From: DASXKD01 sp963762735 | Lineage (GTDB): Bacteria; Actinomycetota; Actinomycetes; Streptosporangiales; Streptosporangiaceae | Assembly: GCA_963762735.1 (NCBI GenBank) | Contig: CAVXMG010000038.1 | Span: forward strand, 32,078-96,077 | DNA: 64,000 nucleotides | Reading direction: 5' to 3' | Part shown: positions 43,937 to 54,769 of the stretch, piece after piece | Layout of the letters: each line of letters opens with the position of its first letter | Position numbering within the stretch: the stretch's first letter is position 1 | The notes under the pieces: model-generated | The model's input: only the letters and a program-made list of their open reading frames with translations | Databases searched by the model: none | Told to the model about the DNA's origin: nothing | Program-made: the position numbers and the translations under genes

Positions 43937-45037
43937 CTCAGGCCGCCCAGGCGATCCAGCGTTTCTGTGGTCTCGGTCACCAGGGCCGCCATGACCTCGG
44001 CCACGGAGTGGACCTCGTTCATCCGGCCGACGATCTGGCCCACCGGCATCGGCACCACGTCGGGCTTGCCGGAGCGCATCAGCCGCTGGTGAGCCTCGCT
44101 GACCAGCAGGTTCTGCAGCGGCATGGGCAGCGGCTCGGGCGCGCCGGGCTCGGCCCAGGCCTGCGTCCAGCGGTTGCGCAGCAGCCGCGCGGGCTTGCCG
44201 CTGTAGATCCGCGACCGCACCGTGTCCGACGAGGTGGCCGCGAGCAGTGCGTCCCGCAACGCAGGCGCGGCCGAGGTCGATCGCGTACTCCTGCGTGGTC
44301 AGCCAGGCCGAGCCCAGCCATGCGCCGACGGCGCCCAGTGCGAGCGCGGCGGCGACCTGGCGGCCGCAGCCGATGCCGCCGGCGGCGAGTACCGGCGCGT
44401 CCGCGCCCACCGCGTCCACGATCTCCGGTATCAGCACCATGCTGGCGATCTCGCCGGTGTGCCCGCCGGCCTCGTACCCCTGGGCCACGACTATGTCCAC
44501 GCCCGACTCGACGTGGCTGCGCGCGTGGGCGGCCTTCCCGGCCAGCGCCGCCACCAGCATCCCCCGCTCATGCGCGCGGGCGATGACGTCAGGTGGCGGC
44601 GGGCCGAGGGCGTTGGCAATCAGCCGGGCGGGATGAGCCAGCGCCACCTCGACGTGCTGGCGGGCCACCGAATGCAGCCAGCCAAGTACGCCGTCGCCAG
44701 CCGGAGAGTCATCCGGCAACGGCGGCACGCCGAGTTTGAGCAGGGTGTCTTCCACGAACTCCCGGTGCCCCTCCGGGATCAGCGAGCCCAGGTCGACCGG
44801 GGCGCCCTCGGTAGGCACGCGGCCGGGCATCACCACGTCCACGCCGTAGGGCTTGCCGTCGGTGCTGGCGTCCATCCAGTCCAGGACCTTGTCCAGGTCG
44901 GCCGGGTCGTTGAAGCGGACGCAGCCGAGCACGCCCAGCCCGCCCGCCCTGCTGATGGCGGCGGCCACGTGCTCGGACGGGGAGAAGCCGACGATGGGGT
45001 GCTCGATCCCGAGCAGCGGGCACAGCGAGGTCCGCAC
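43933..45037 (-). CDS. Nitronate monooxygenase-family flavoprotein (one frame break)
   Basis: About 367 residues: LCPLLGIEHPIVGF, HVAAAISRAGGLGVLG, VDIVVAQGYEAGGHTGEIASMVLIPEIVDAVG, VLAAGGIGCGRQVAAALALGAVGAWLGSAWLTT. The last 105 residues (ALRDALLAATSSDTVRSRIYSGKPARLLRN onward) lie in the next frame; one extra base is near 44265-44275. FMN-binding NPD/NMO fold, distinct from ipdC, with a long C-terminal part as in Rv1533-type proteins. GTG 45037 has GAGGAG five bases upstream. Starts 8 bases after the fadD19 stop and overlaps the LLM start. Role in sterol catabolism inferred only from the operon. Confidence 0.82.
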
Positions 45038-45045
45038 GGTTCTCC

Positions 45046-46664
45046 TCAAGGCGCGTGGTGGGCCGGTTGCACCAGGTCCGCCGGGTGGCTGGCGGCGTGC
45101 CGGTGCGCCCAGCGGTAGTCGGGCTTGCCTGACGCGCCCCGGCTGATGGCCTCGACCAGCCAGATGCTGCGCGGCACCTTGTACCCGGCGATCTGCTCCC
45201 TGACATGCGCCTCGATCGCGGGCAGGTCGGCGGCGCGGCCCTCCCGCAGTTGCACAAGGGCCGCCACCCGCTGCCCGAGCAGTTCGTCGGGGACCCCGAT
45301 GACCAGCGCGTCGAACACGTCCGGGCAGGACTTCAGCGCGCCCTCCACCTCCTCGGGGAAGACCTTCTCCCCGCCGGTGTTCACGCACGTGCGCCGCGGC
45401 CGAGCAGGGTCACCGAGCCGTCGGCCTCCAGCCGGGCCAGGTCCCCGGGCACCGCGTACCGTTTGCCGTCCACCTCGGCCAGCATCGCCGCGGTCCGGCC
45501 CGGGTCCTTGTAATAACCGAGCGGCACGTGGCCGCCCCTGGCCAGCCGGCCGACCTGGCCCGGGGGCACGGGCAGGCCCTGCTCGTCCAGCACGGTGACC
45601 TCGGGCCCGGGCGCGACGGTCGGGCCGCCGCGCTGCGGCGCGCCCGCGGTCACCGCGGCGATGCCGGCGAAGCCGGTCTCGGTGGAGCCGATCGCGTCGG
45701 TGATGACGATGTTCGGCAGCGCGGCGGCGATAGCGTCCTTGACCGCCGGGGAGAACAGCGCACCGCTGGAGGAGATGGCGAACATCGACGAGGCGTCGTA
45801 CCCGCCCTCCTGGTAGGCCTCGATCAGCGGCCGCCCCATCGCGTCGCCGATGATGAACAGCAGGTTCACCTTGTGCCGCTGCACCGCACGCCAGACCTCG
45901 TGCGCGTCGAACCGCGGCGCCAGTACCACGGTGTCCCCGGAGAACAGCGCTGCCAGCATGGCCACCTGGGCCGCGCCGTGGATGAGCGGCGCCGCGGTGA
46001 GCCTGACCAGCCCGCCCGACTCCAGGCCCTTGCGGGACTGCTCCCACTCGTCGGCCAGCGGCACCCCGGTCAGGAAGTCGATGCCGCCGGCCAGGGTGCG
46101 CCACAGGTCCTCGTGGCGCCACATGACGCCCTTGGGGTAGCCGGTGGTCCCGCCGGTGTAGATGATGTAGACGTCGTCGTCGCTGCGCGCGGGGAAGCCA
46201 CGCCCGGGCGAGCCGCCCGCAAGGGCCTGCTCGTACCCGGTGGCACCACTGATGCCGGCGCCGCTGCCGTCTTCGATCGCCACGGTGCCGCGCAGCCCGG
46301 GCGCGGACGGCGCCGCGGCGGCGGCCCGCGGCGCGTACTGCCGGTCGCACACCAGCGCGACCAGGTCGGCGTCGCCGAACATGTACTGCAATTCGTTCTC
46401 GGTGTACCGGTAGTTGATGTTGATCGCGGTGGCGCGGATCTTGCACGCCGCGATGATCGTCTCGGCCGCCTCGAGGGAGTTGTGCGCGTACAGCCCGACG
46501 TGATCGCCTGCGCCCACGCCCAGCCCGGAAAGGTAATGGGCAAGCCGGTTGGAACGATCCTCGATCTCCTGGTAAGTCACCTGCCGACCGCCGCTTACCA
46601 GCGCGATCCGGTCACCGAACACATCGACGGCATGCTCGAAGAGGTCGGCGAAGTTCCGGGCCAT
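45046..46664 (-). CDS. fadD19: FadD19-like steroid side-chain acyl-CoA ligase (one base missing)
   Basis: About 539 residues of the ANL family: AMP-binding YIIYTGGTTGYPKGVMWRHEDLW, LLFIIGDAMGRPLIEAY, DAIGSTETGF, GYYKDPGRTAAML and PGDLARLEADGSVTLLGRG, then TCVNTGGEKVFPEEVEGALKSCPDVFDALVIGVPD in another frame and AGYKVPRS with PDYRWA. One base is missing in CGCGGC-GCACGTGCG at about 45390. The YGT-like WRHED and family C-terminus match mycobacterial FadD19, needed for C24-branched side chains. ATG 46664. Divergent from echA19 as in M. tuberculosis (Rv3515c/Rv3516), with a KstR-like site between. Confidence 0.88.
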
Positions 46665-46675
46665 GGGTATGAAAC

Positions 46676-46689
46676 TAGAACGTGTTACT
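46676..46689. promoter_or_regulatory. KstR-like operator between fadD19 and echA19
   Basis: TAGAACGTGTTACT; only the last position departs from TnnAACnnGTTnnA. It lies 12 bases from the fadD19 ATG and 35 bases from the echA19 TTG. Confidence 0.7.
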
Positions 46690-46723
46690 GTTCTGGGCAA
46701 CCCTCGAGGGAGGCGGCGCCGCT

Positions 46724-47524
46724 TTGACCACGGCAGACACCGGCCATCCGCACCTGCTCATCGAGCAGCGCGGGCACGTCCTGGTCGTGACGATGAACCG
46801 CCCGCAGGTACGGAACGCACTCAGCGGGCCGATGATGGCACTGATGCGCCAGGCCTGGGACCAGGTCGACAGCGACCCGGCTATCCGGGTCTGCGTACTC
46901 ACCGGCGCGGGCGGCGCGTTCTGCGCCGGCGCAGACCTGAAGGCCATGACCCGGTCCCACCCCGGCGACGCCGACGCCGGGGCCTTCGACCCGTCGGTGA
47001 TCGAGCCGCTGCTCAAGGGCCGCCGCCTGACCAAGCCCCTGATCGCCGCGATCGAGGGAGCAGCCGTCGCGGGCGGTACCGAGATCCTCCAGGCCACCGA
47101 CATCAGGGTGGCGGGCGAGAGCGCCAGGTTCGGCGTGTCCGAGGCCCGCTGGGGCCTGTTCCCCCTGGGCGGCTCCGCGGTCCGGCTACCCCGCCAGATC
47201 CCCTACACGATCGCGGCCGAACTGCTGCTCACCGGCCGGCACATCACCGCCGCCGAAGCCCTGGCGATCGGCCTGATCGGCCATGTGGTACCGGACGGCC
47301 AGGCGCTGCCCAAGGCCATCGAGATCGCCGAGACGATCGCTGCGAACGGCCCGGTCGCGGTGCGCGCGATCCTGCGCACCATCCGCGAGACCGAGGCGCT
47401 GCCCGAGGCCGACGCCTTCAAGATCGAGGCCCAGATCGGCATGACGGTCTTCCGCAGCGAGGACGCCAAGGAAGGCCCCCGCGCCTTCACCGAGAAGCGC
47501 AAGCCCCAGTTCCGCGACCGCTGA
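46724..47524 (+). CDS. echA19: EchA19-like enoyl-CoA hydratase (sterol side chain)
   Basis: 266 residues, crotonase fold: VVTMNRPQVRNALS, LTGAGGAFCAGADLKAM, LLKGRRLTKPLIAAIEGAAVAGGTEILQATDIRVAGE, GVSEARWGLFPLGGSAVRLPRQIPYTIA, then DAKEGPRAFTEKRKPQFRDR. This follows mycobacterial EchA19 (Rv3516), which hydrates the 24,25-enoyl-CoA sterol ester after ChsE4-ChsE5. I chose TTG 46724 because GAGGGAGG lies 10 bases upstream; the frame is open back to 46682, but that start would overlap the operator. Confidence 0.88.
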   Translation: MTTADTGHPHLLIEQRGHVLVVTMNRPQVRNALSGPMMALMRQAWDQVDSDPAIRVCVLTGAGGAFCAGADLKAMTRSHPGDADAGAFDPSVIEPLLKGRRLTKPLIAAIEGAAVAGGTEILQATDIRVAGESARFGVSEARWGLFPLGGSAVRLPRQIPYTIAAELLLTGRHITAAEALAIGLIGHVVPDGQALPKAIEIAETIAANGPVAVRAILRTIRETEALPEADAFKIEAQIGMTVFRSEDAKEGPRAFTEKRKPQFRDR

Positions 47525-47594
47525 CGCTGCTTTCCGCGCGAGCCCGCGATCCGAGCACCGCGGCAGGGCGGCTGCGGGCCGGCGGTGCAGACGA

Positions 47595-49175
47595 TTACCA
47601 GGTGGCCTGCCCGCCGAGGAACAGCGACTGCACCTGCTTGGGGAACGGGGTGAAGGTGCCCCCGGTCAGGACGCCGGCCACCGGCGCTGGCGGCCCCGAG
47701 TGCAAGATCGGCCAGTGACCGCCGGCCTTGGGCCACGCGCCACTGATGATCATCGCCGCTCCGGACGGGCTGGCCCAGGTCACCTCCGCCCAGGTGATGC
47801 CCTGGCCCTCACCCTGCAGCCCGCCCAGTACCGTCACAGGCTTGGCGGTAGCCGCCGAGAACTCGGTGAACGCCAGGCTGGTGCCGCTCTCGGCTGCTGC
47901 CGGGCGGCGTTCCGCCCCAGGGCGGCCCGCAGGGCGGCACTGGCGGGACCCTTGCCCTGTTCAAGCTGCTTGAGGCGGTTGATGCAGTAGGGGGTCTTCT
48001 TGTACACGCTGCGGCCGGTTCCCTGGCACTGCGGGGGGAGCATGCTCGCGGACGATGCTGGCGAACGAGCCCTGCGGTAGGAAGCCCAGCCGGCCATGCC
48101 AGGTGAGAGTGGCCACCACGCTGATGATCTTGTGACCGTCGGCGAGTGAGCAGCATGTTCCCGTAGTCCTGCACCGGGTCCTCGACCCGGCCGCTGATCA
48201 AAGCGCTGGGGAACGGGACCCGCGTGCTGGCCGCGGTAAGGCTGCCGCCCGGCGCGGCGGTGTCGAGGAGGCGGATCTGGGCCCGTGGCCCCGCCCTCCC
48301 CCAGGTACTGCTTGAACAGCAGCGTCCGGTTATCGCCCGCCCAGACCAGCGACTGCGCGCTGGGCTTGTCCTGGCCGACCCAGCCGACGCCGGACCAGCG
48401 TCCAGCTCCGCTGCGCCCCGGTGGCCAGGGTGAACACCTGGATCTGCGACGCACGTGCCGCGCTACCGGGAGCTTGCGTTGTGGACACCGCCAGCTTGCT
48501 GCCGTCGGGGGACAGCGCGAAGCCGTTGATGTTCCCGCTGACCGGTGGCAGCCGCAGCGGTCGCAGCGCGCCTGGCCGGCCGGACCGGTGCAGCACCAGC
48601 CGGTAGAGCCTGGCCGGCCCGGTCCCCCCGATCATGCCCCGGGCGCCAGCGATCGGCTGCGCCCGCTGCGCGGCGAGGACGAACGTCCGGTCGTTCCCGG
48701 CCGCCGCCACCCAGGTGAACACGCGGTACGGCCGCGGGCGGCGGCGACGCTGCCCAGCACCGTGCCGGTGGCGGTGGCCGCGACCACGGCGCGCCGTCCC
48801 TGATCCGGCAGGGTGTTCCCCCGGTCAGCGCCACGAAGTAGCGGGGCACCTGGGCGAACGGATCCGAGCGATGCGCGGCCGGTTTGCCGGGATGCCGCCC
48901 GCCGATACCGGATGAGATGGCCAGCGCCAGCGGCCACCGCGGTGATCACCGCCACGGCGGCGGCCAGCGGGGCGAGCCACCCGCGCCAGCGGCCGCGCGG
49001 CGCGGGCTGGCCCGGGCCGGGCACGCTCCTGGCTGCCGTTCAGGTGCAGTGGCACCCGGCCGCGCGCGCCCTGCAGGGCAGCCTGCTCCAGGCTTGCCCG
49101 GGCGGCGGCCACGGTCTCCGGGGCTGGCGGCGGCCGCTCCGCCAGCAGTTGCTGGACCGCGGTCAGCTCGTCCAT
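47595..49175 (-). pseudogene. Membrane-anchored WD40/TolB-like propeller partner of the ECF sigma factor (many frame breaks)
   Basis: Starts at ATG 49175, two bases below the sigma-factor stop (49177-49179). The N-terminus (MDELTAVQQLLAERPPPAPETVAAARASLEQ) is the cytoplasmic segment typical of WD40 proteins encoded beside actinomycete ECF sigma factors; then a membrane helix (LAPLAAAVAVITAVAAGAGHLI) and an extracellular domain with strands such as NGFALSPDGSKLAVST and SLVWAGDNRTLLFKQYLG. These pieces lie in all three frames, with at least seven breaks. The end is the TAA at 47595. Either heavily mis-sequenced or a pseudogene. The intact form would hold the sigma factor at the membrane (inference). 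Confidence 0.62.
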
Positions 49176-49176
49176 G

Positions 49177-49812
49177 TCATCGATCCTTCGTGGTTCGTTC
49201 GGCTCGTTCATTGCAGTCCCACCTGCCTGGCCAGTCTGCCGGGTTGATGCCACCAAGCGCAAGGCGCACCCGCCGGCGGGCGCGGTTCAGCCGGGAGCAC
49301 ACGGTGCCGTAGGGGATGCCGAGCGCCTGGGCGACCTCCTGGTAGTCCAGGCCGGCCAGGGCGATGAGCAGCAGCACGTCCCGGTCACCGGCGTCCAGCG
49401 CGGCGAGCGCCGCGGCCAGGGCCGGTCCGGCCGCCGCGGCGCTGACCCGGTCGGTAACCCGGTCCTCCTCGCTCGGCGACGCGTCACGGGCGCTGGACCG
49501 GGCGAGTGCGCGGTAACAGCGCTGCTCCTGGCGCCGGTGCGTGCCGATCAGGTTGGTGGCGATGCCGTAGAGCCACGGCCGGGCGCAGTCCCGGGCCAGG
49601 TCGTAGCGCTGGCGCTGGGCGAACGCGGCGACGAACACCTCCGCGGCCAGATCGTCGGCGGCCCTGTCGCCGACCCGCCGGGCCAGGTACTGGTGTACGG
49701 GTGCGAAGTAGCGCTCGAAGATGGCGGCGAACCGCTCCGGCTGGGTCCACGACTGCTCGATCACCGCGGCATCGGCCTCGGGCGGGCCGGTGGGCCCGGC
49801 AGTCACGGTCAA
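49177..49812 (-). CDS. ECF RNA polymerase sigma factor
   Basis: 211 residues. Region 2: RFAAIFERYFAPVHQYLARRVGDRAADDLAAEVFVAAFAQR, YDLARDCARPWLYGIATNLIGTHRRQE. Region 4: LDAGDRDVLLLIALAGLDYQEVAQALGIPYGTVCSRLNRARRRVR. TTG 49812 has GAAGGA eight bases upstream; GTG 49806 is also possible. The downstream membrane WD40 gene starts two bases upstream of the end of the sigma stop codon, so this is a sigma/partner pair. Its position inside the sterol island is unexpected; no target promoter can be proved. Confidence 0.9.
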   Translation of the reverse strand: MTVTAGPTGPPEADAAVIEQSWTQPERFAAIFERYFAPVHQYLARRVGDRAADDLAAEVFVAAFAQRQRYDLARDCARPWLYGIATNLIGTHRRQEQRCYRALARSSARDASPSEEDRVTDRVSAAAAGPALAAALAALDAGDRDVLLLIALAGLDYQEVAQALGIPYGTVCSRLNRARRRVRLALGGINPADWPGRWDCNERAERTTKDR

Positions 49813-49907
49813 GGGTCACGTCCTTCAACGGGTGGCATGGTCACCCTGTTGTTAGCTTGACCCGCCTGTTCCCTTCACGGCCAGCATTCCGGCAGGCCGG
49901 AGCTGGT

Positions 49908-51452
49908 TCAGATGGCGCGGTCGCGGCCGGCCCAGTAGGGGTCGCGCAGCCGCCGCTTGTAGAGCTTGCCGTTGGGGTCTCGGGGCAGCTCGGCGACGTA
50001 GTCGATGGAACGCGGCAGCTTGAACTTCGCCACCCGGCCGGACAGGAACTCCAGCAACTCCGCGGTCAGCCCCGGGCCAGGCTCGGCTTCGCCGGCCGGT
50101 TCGACCACGGCCTTGACCTCTTCGCCCCAGTCGTCGTGCGGGATGCCGAACACGGCCACGTCGGCCACGGCCGGGTGGCAGGACAGCTCGGCCTCGATCT
50201 CCGCCGGGTAGATGTTCACCCCGCCCGAGATGATCACGTCGCTGCCCCGGTCGCACAGGAACAGGTAGCCGTCGGCGTCCAGGTAACCGATGTCCCCGAC
50301 GGTGAACAGCTCACCGGCCCGCGCCGCCCGGGTCTTCTCCTCGTCCTGGTGGTAGGAGAAGCTCGACGTGCCCATCTTCATATAGACCAGGCCCTGCTCC
50401 CCGGTGGCCACCTCGTGGCCCGCCCGGTCAAGCACCTTGATCTGGGATCCCTTCCAGGGCAGGCCAACCGAGCCCGGCTTGCTCAGCCACTGCTGGGAGT
50501 TGATGAGCGTGCCGCCGCCCTCGGTCGCGGCGTAATACTCCACGATGACCGGCCCCAGCCAGTCGATCATCCGCCGCTTGACCTCGGCCGGGCAGGGCGC
50601 CGCGCTGTGGATCACCGCGCGCAGTGAGCTCGTGTCATACCGGGCGCGGACCTCGGCGGGCAGCGCGAGCAGCCGCCGGAACTGGGTCGGCACCGTGTGC
50701 GTGTGGGTCACCCGGTGCGCCTGCGTCAGGCGCAGCGACTCCTCCGGATCCCAGCGGTCCATCAGCACCACGGGATGGCCGAGCTGCAGCGAGATCGTCG
50801 CGAAGTTGAGCACGGCCGTGTGGTACAGCGGCGAGCCGCACAGGTGCACGTGCCCGTCGTACGGCGCGAGACCGAACAGGCTGAAGAACCAGGCGGCCAT
50901 GCCCGCGGTGTCGTCCGGGTCCAGACCGGTCAGCGGGCGGCGCACGCCCTTGGGCCGCCCTGAGGTGCCGGAGGTGTACAGCATCGGCGCGCCGTGCGTC
51001 CGCGGCGCCGGGCGCGCATCCGTGCCGTCGTCGCCCAGCCGGCTGGCCGGCTCGAAGCCCGGCACGACGCCGACCGCGAACCGGTTCTTGATCCCGGCCA
51101 GGTCGGCCGCTTCCCTGGCCGGCCCGGCGAACCGCTCATCGGCCAGGAACGCGCCGGCCCCGCTGTCGGTGAGAATGTGGGCGATCTCCGCGGCGACCTG
51201 GTGCCAGTTGACCGGCACGATGTACAGCCCGGTCTCGATCGCCGCGAAGTAGGCGGCCAGCGCCGTGACACCGTTGGGCAGCAGCGTCGCGACCGTATCC
51301 TCTGGTGCGAGGCCCAGGGCCTGGAAGCCGCGCCCGTAGCGGTCCGCCTCGCGGGCCAGTTCCGCGTAGCTGACCACGCCGCCGTCAGGCGAGATCACCG
51401 CGGGCAGATCCGGGTTGCTGGCGGCGATGGCCCACAGGCCGATGGCTGTCAC
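49908..51452 (-). CDS. Acyl-CoA ligase (FadD-type, sterol-linked)
   Basis: 514 residues, ANL fold: MLYTSGTSGRPKGVRRPL, GSPLYHTAVLNFATISLQLGHPVVLMDRWDPEESL, EYYAATEGGGTLINSQQW, FTVGDIGYLDADGYLFLCDRGSDVIISGGVNIYPAEIE and the catalytic Lys in PRDPNGKLYKRRL. It is a different subgroup from the FadD19-like ligase. GTG 51452 follows a perfect KstR-like palindrome directly; the frame is open further upstream through the operator, which argues against an earlier start. It is divergent from the DUF35-ltp4-ltp3 operon. Likely activates a steroid acid (inference). Confidence 0.87.
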   Translation of the reverse strand: MTAIGLWAIAASNPDLPAVISPDGGVVSYAELAREADRYGRGFQALGLAPEDTVATLLPNGVTALAAYFAAIETGLYIVPVNWHQVAAEIAHILTDSGAGAFLADERFAGPAREAADLAGIKNRFAVGVVPGFEPASRLGDDGTDARPAPRTHGAPMLYTSGTSGRPKGVRRPLTGLDPDDTAGMAAWFFSLFGLAPYDGHVHLCGSPLYHTAVLNFATISLQLGHPVVLMDRWDPEESLRLTQAHRVTHTHTVPTQFRRLLALPAEVRARYDTSSLRAVIHSAAPCPAEVKRRMIDWLGPVIVEYYAATEGGGTLINSQQWLSKPGSVGLPWKGSQIKVLDRAGHEVATGEQGLVYMKMGTSSFSYHQDEEKTRAARAGELFTVGDIGYLDADGYLFLCDRGSDVIISGGVNIYPAEIEAELSCHPAVADVAVFGIPHDDWGEEVKAVVEPAGEAEPGPGLTAELLEFLSGRVAKFKLPRSIDYVAELPRDPNGKLYKRRLRDPYWAGRDRAI

Positions 51453-51463
51453 CTGGCTAAATC

Positions 51464-51477
51464 TAGAACACGTTCTA
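51464..51477. promoter_or_regulatory. KstR-like operator between the fadD gene and the DUF35-ltp operon
   Basis: TAGAACACGTTCTA, within the longer palindrome CTAGAACACGTTCTAG, 11 bases from the leftward GTG (51452) and 77 bases from the rightward GTG (51555). Confidence 0.82.
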
Positions 51478-51554
51478 GAGACGGACAAGCGATCGATGGC
51501 CCTCCGTAGCGCATGTATTGCCTGCGCCAGCCGCAACATGTTTCACTTCTGTCC

Positions 51555-52514
51555 GTGAGCCAGCCACTGCGCGCGCCACTGGAGATCGGGTTCGACTACA
51601 CCCGGTCGCTGGGGCCGACCTTGAGCCAGTTCATGACCGCCCTGGCCGGCCGGCGCATCCTCGGCGCGCGGGGTGCCGACGGCCGCGTGCACGTGCCGCC
51701 GTTCGAGTACGACCCGGTGACCGGGGACCCGCCGGCCGAACTCGTCGAGGTGGGCTCCGCGGGGACCGTGACCACGTGGTCCTGGGCGGGGCGGCCGGTG
51801 GACGGCCAGCCGCTGGGTTACCCGTTCGCCTGGGCGCTGATCCGGCTGGACGGCGCCGACACCGCCATGCTGCACGCCGTGGACGCGGGCACGGCCACCG
51901 CGATGCGCACCGGCATGCGCGTGCGGGCCCGGTGGGCGGACAGCACCGTCGGGCACATCCGCGACATCGCCTGCTTCGAGCCGTGGCCGGGCGCTCCGCC
52001 GCCGCCCGGGCCTGCCGCGGCGCCGGCGGGCGAGCCGGTGACCATGGTGACCACCCCGGTGCGGCTGCGCTACGAGCACACGACTTCCCGCGAGGAGAGC
52101 GCCTACCTGCGGCGGCTGGCCGAGGGGCGGCTGGTGGGCCAGCGCTGCCCGGCCTGCGGCAAGGTCTACATCCCGCCCCGGGGGGCCTGCCCCACCGACG
52201 GGGTGCCCACCGCCGAGGAGGTGGAACTGCCCGACACCGGCATCGTGACCACGTTCTGCGTGGTCAACGTGCCGTTTCCCGGCCAGCGCGTGAAGCCGCC
52301 GTACGTGGCGGCGGCGGTGCTGCTCGACGGGGCCGACATCCCGTTCCAGCACCTCATCCTCGGCTGCGAGCCCAGCGAGGTGCGGATGGGGATGCGGGTG
52401 GCAGCGGTGTGGAAGCCGCGTGAGCAGTGGGGCACGACGGCGGAGAACATCGACCATTTCCGGCCGACCGGGGAGCCCGATGCGCCCTACGAGTCCTATG
52501 CACATCACCTGTGA
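51555..52514 (+). CDS. Two-domain DUF35 OB-fold / zinc-ribbon protein (Rv3521-like)
   Basis: 319 residues. The first half is an OB-fold-type domain (FDYTRSLGPTLSQFMTALAGRRILGARG, VHVPPFEYDP, VTTWSWAGRPVDG). The second half is a full DUF35 unit with a zinc-ribbon-like CPACGKVYIPPRGACP and then GIVTTFCVVNVPFPGQRVKPPYVAAAVLLDGAD. DUF35 proteins act as partners of thiolase-like Ltp aldolases in sterol side-chain cleavage. GTG 51555 is the best start; ATG 51513 in frame is an alternative. The stop overlaps the ltp4 GTG (GTGA). Same order as Rv3521-ltp4-ltp3. Confidence 0.85.
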   Translation: MSQPLRAPLEIGFDYTRSLGPTLSQFMTALAGRRILGARGADGRVHVPPFEYDPVTGDPPAELVEVGSAGTVTTWSWAGRPVDGQPLGYPFAWALIRLDGADTAMLHAVDAGTATAMRTGMRVRARWADSTVGHIRDIACFEPWPGAPPPPGPAAAPAGEPVTMVTTPVRLRYEHTTSREESAYLRRLAEGRLVGQRCPACGKVYIPPRGACPTDGVPTAEEVELPDTGIVTTFCVVNVPFPGQRVKPPYVAAAVLLDGADIPFQHLILGCEPSEVRMGMRVAAVWKPREQWGTTAENIDHFRPTGEPDAPYESYAHHL

Positions 52515-53578
52515 GGGGCGCCCCCGTGGTTGACGTCGCGGTCGTCGGCTTCGCCCAGTCCCCGTGCCTGCGCCACGGCGAGACCACCACCAGCGGCGTG
52601 GAGATGCTCGTGCCGATCTTCCACGAGGTGCTCGCGAGCACCGGGCTGGCCAGGACCGACATCGGGTTCTGGTGCTCGGGCTCGTCGGACTACCTGGCCG
52701 GCCGGGCGTTCTCATTCGTCGCGGCGGTCGACGCGATCGGCGCGTTCCCGCCGGTCATGGAATCGCACGTGGAGATGGACGGGGCCTGGGCGCTGTACGA
52801 GGCGTGGGTGAAGATCCTCACCGGCGATGCGGACATCGCGCTGGCCTACGGCTTCGGCAAGTCGTCGGCGGGCGAACTGCGCCGGGTGCTCGCGCTGCAA
52901 CTCGACCCTTACCTGCTCGCGCCGCTGTGGCCGGACTCGGTCGAGCATCGCCGCACTGCAGGCCCGGCTGGGCATCGAGGCCGGGCTGTGGACAGAGAAG
53001 GACATGGCACAGGTGGCGGCGCGCAGCCGCGCGGCGGCACTGGCCAACCCGGCGGCCCAGGTGTCCGGCCAGGTGCCCGCCGAGGACCTGCTCGCCGAAC
53101 CGTACTTCGCGGACCCGCTCCGGGCGCACGACTGCGCGCCGGTGGGCGACGGTGCCGCCGTGGTAGTCCTGGCGTCCGCGCAGCGGGCCCGCGACCTGTG
53201 CGCCCGGCCCGCCTGGATCACCGGTTTCGAGCATCGGATCGACTCCGGGGCGCTGGGTGAGCGTGACCTGACTACGGTGCCGTCGGCGGCCGCCGCGGGC
53301 CGGGCGGCGGGCGCCGGGCAGGTCGACGTCGCCGAACTGCACGCGCCGTTCACCCACCAGGAGATCCTGCTGCGGTCGGCGCTTGGCCTGGGCGACGGCG
53401 TGCGGATCAACCCGTCCGGCGGGGCGCTCGCTGGTAACCCGATGTTCGCGGCGGGCCTGGCCCGGATCGGGATGGCGGCACGGGAGATCTTCGCCGGCCG
53501 CGCGGACCGGGCGCTCGGCCACGCGACCAGCGGCCCGGCGCTGCAGCAGAACCTCGTCTGCGTCATGGAGGCCCGGGC

Positions 53579-53582
<4 letters not shown>
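52511..53582 (+). CDS. ltp4: Ltp4-like thiolase-fold lipid-transfer protein/aldolase (one frame break)
   Basis: About 356 residues, thiolase-like fold: VAVVGFAQSPCLRHG, GFWCSGSSDYLAGRAFSF, VESHVEMDGAWALYEAWV-type block, GDADIALAYGFGKSSAGELRRVLALQLDPYLLAPLWPDS, then in the next frame ALQARLGIEAGLWTEKDMAQVAARSR, DLLAEPYFADPLRAHDCAPVGDGAAVVVL, VAELHAPFTHQEILLRSALGLGDGVRINPSGGALAGNPMFAAGL. One extra G in GGTCGAGCATC (about 52941-52952) explains the break. GTG 52511 overlaps the DUF35 stop. In rhodococci Ltp3 and Ltp4 cleave C24-branched sterol side chains. Confidence 0.85.
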
Positions 53583-54745
<1,163 letters not shown>

Positions 54746-54769
54746 GGGCGGCCGCCACACCGAGCCTCG

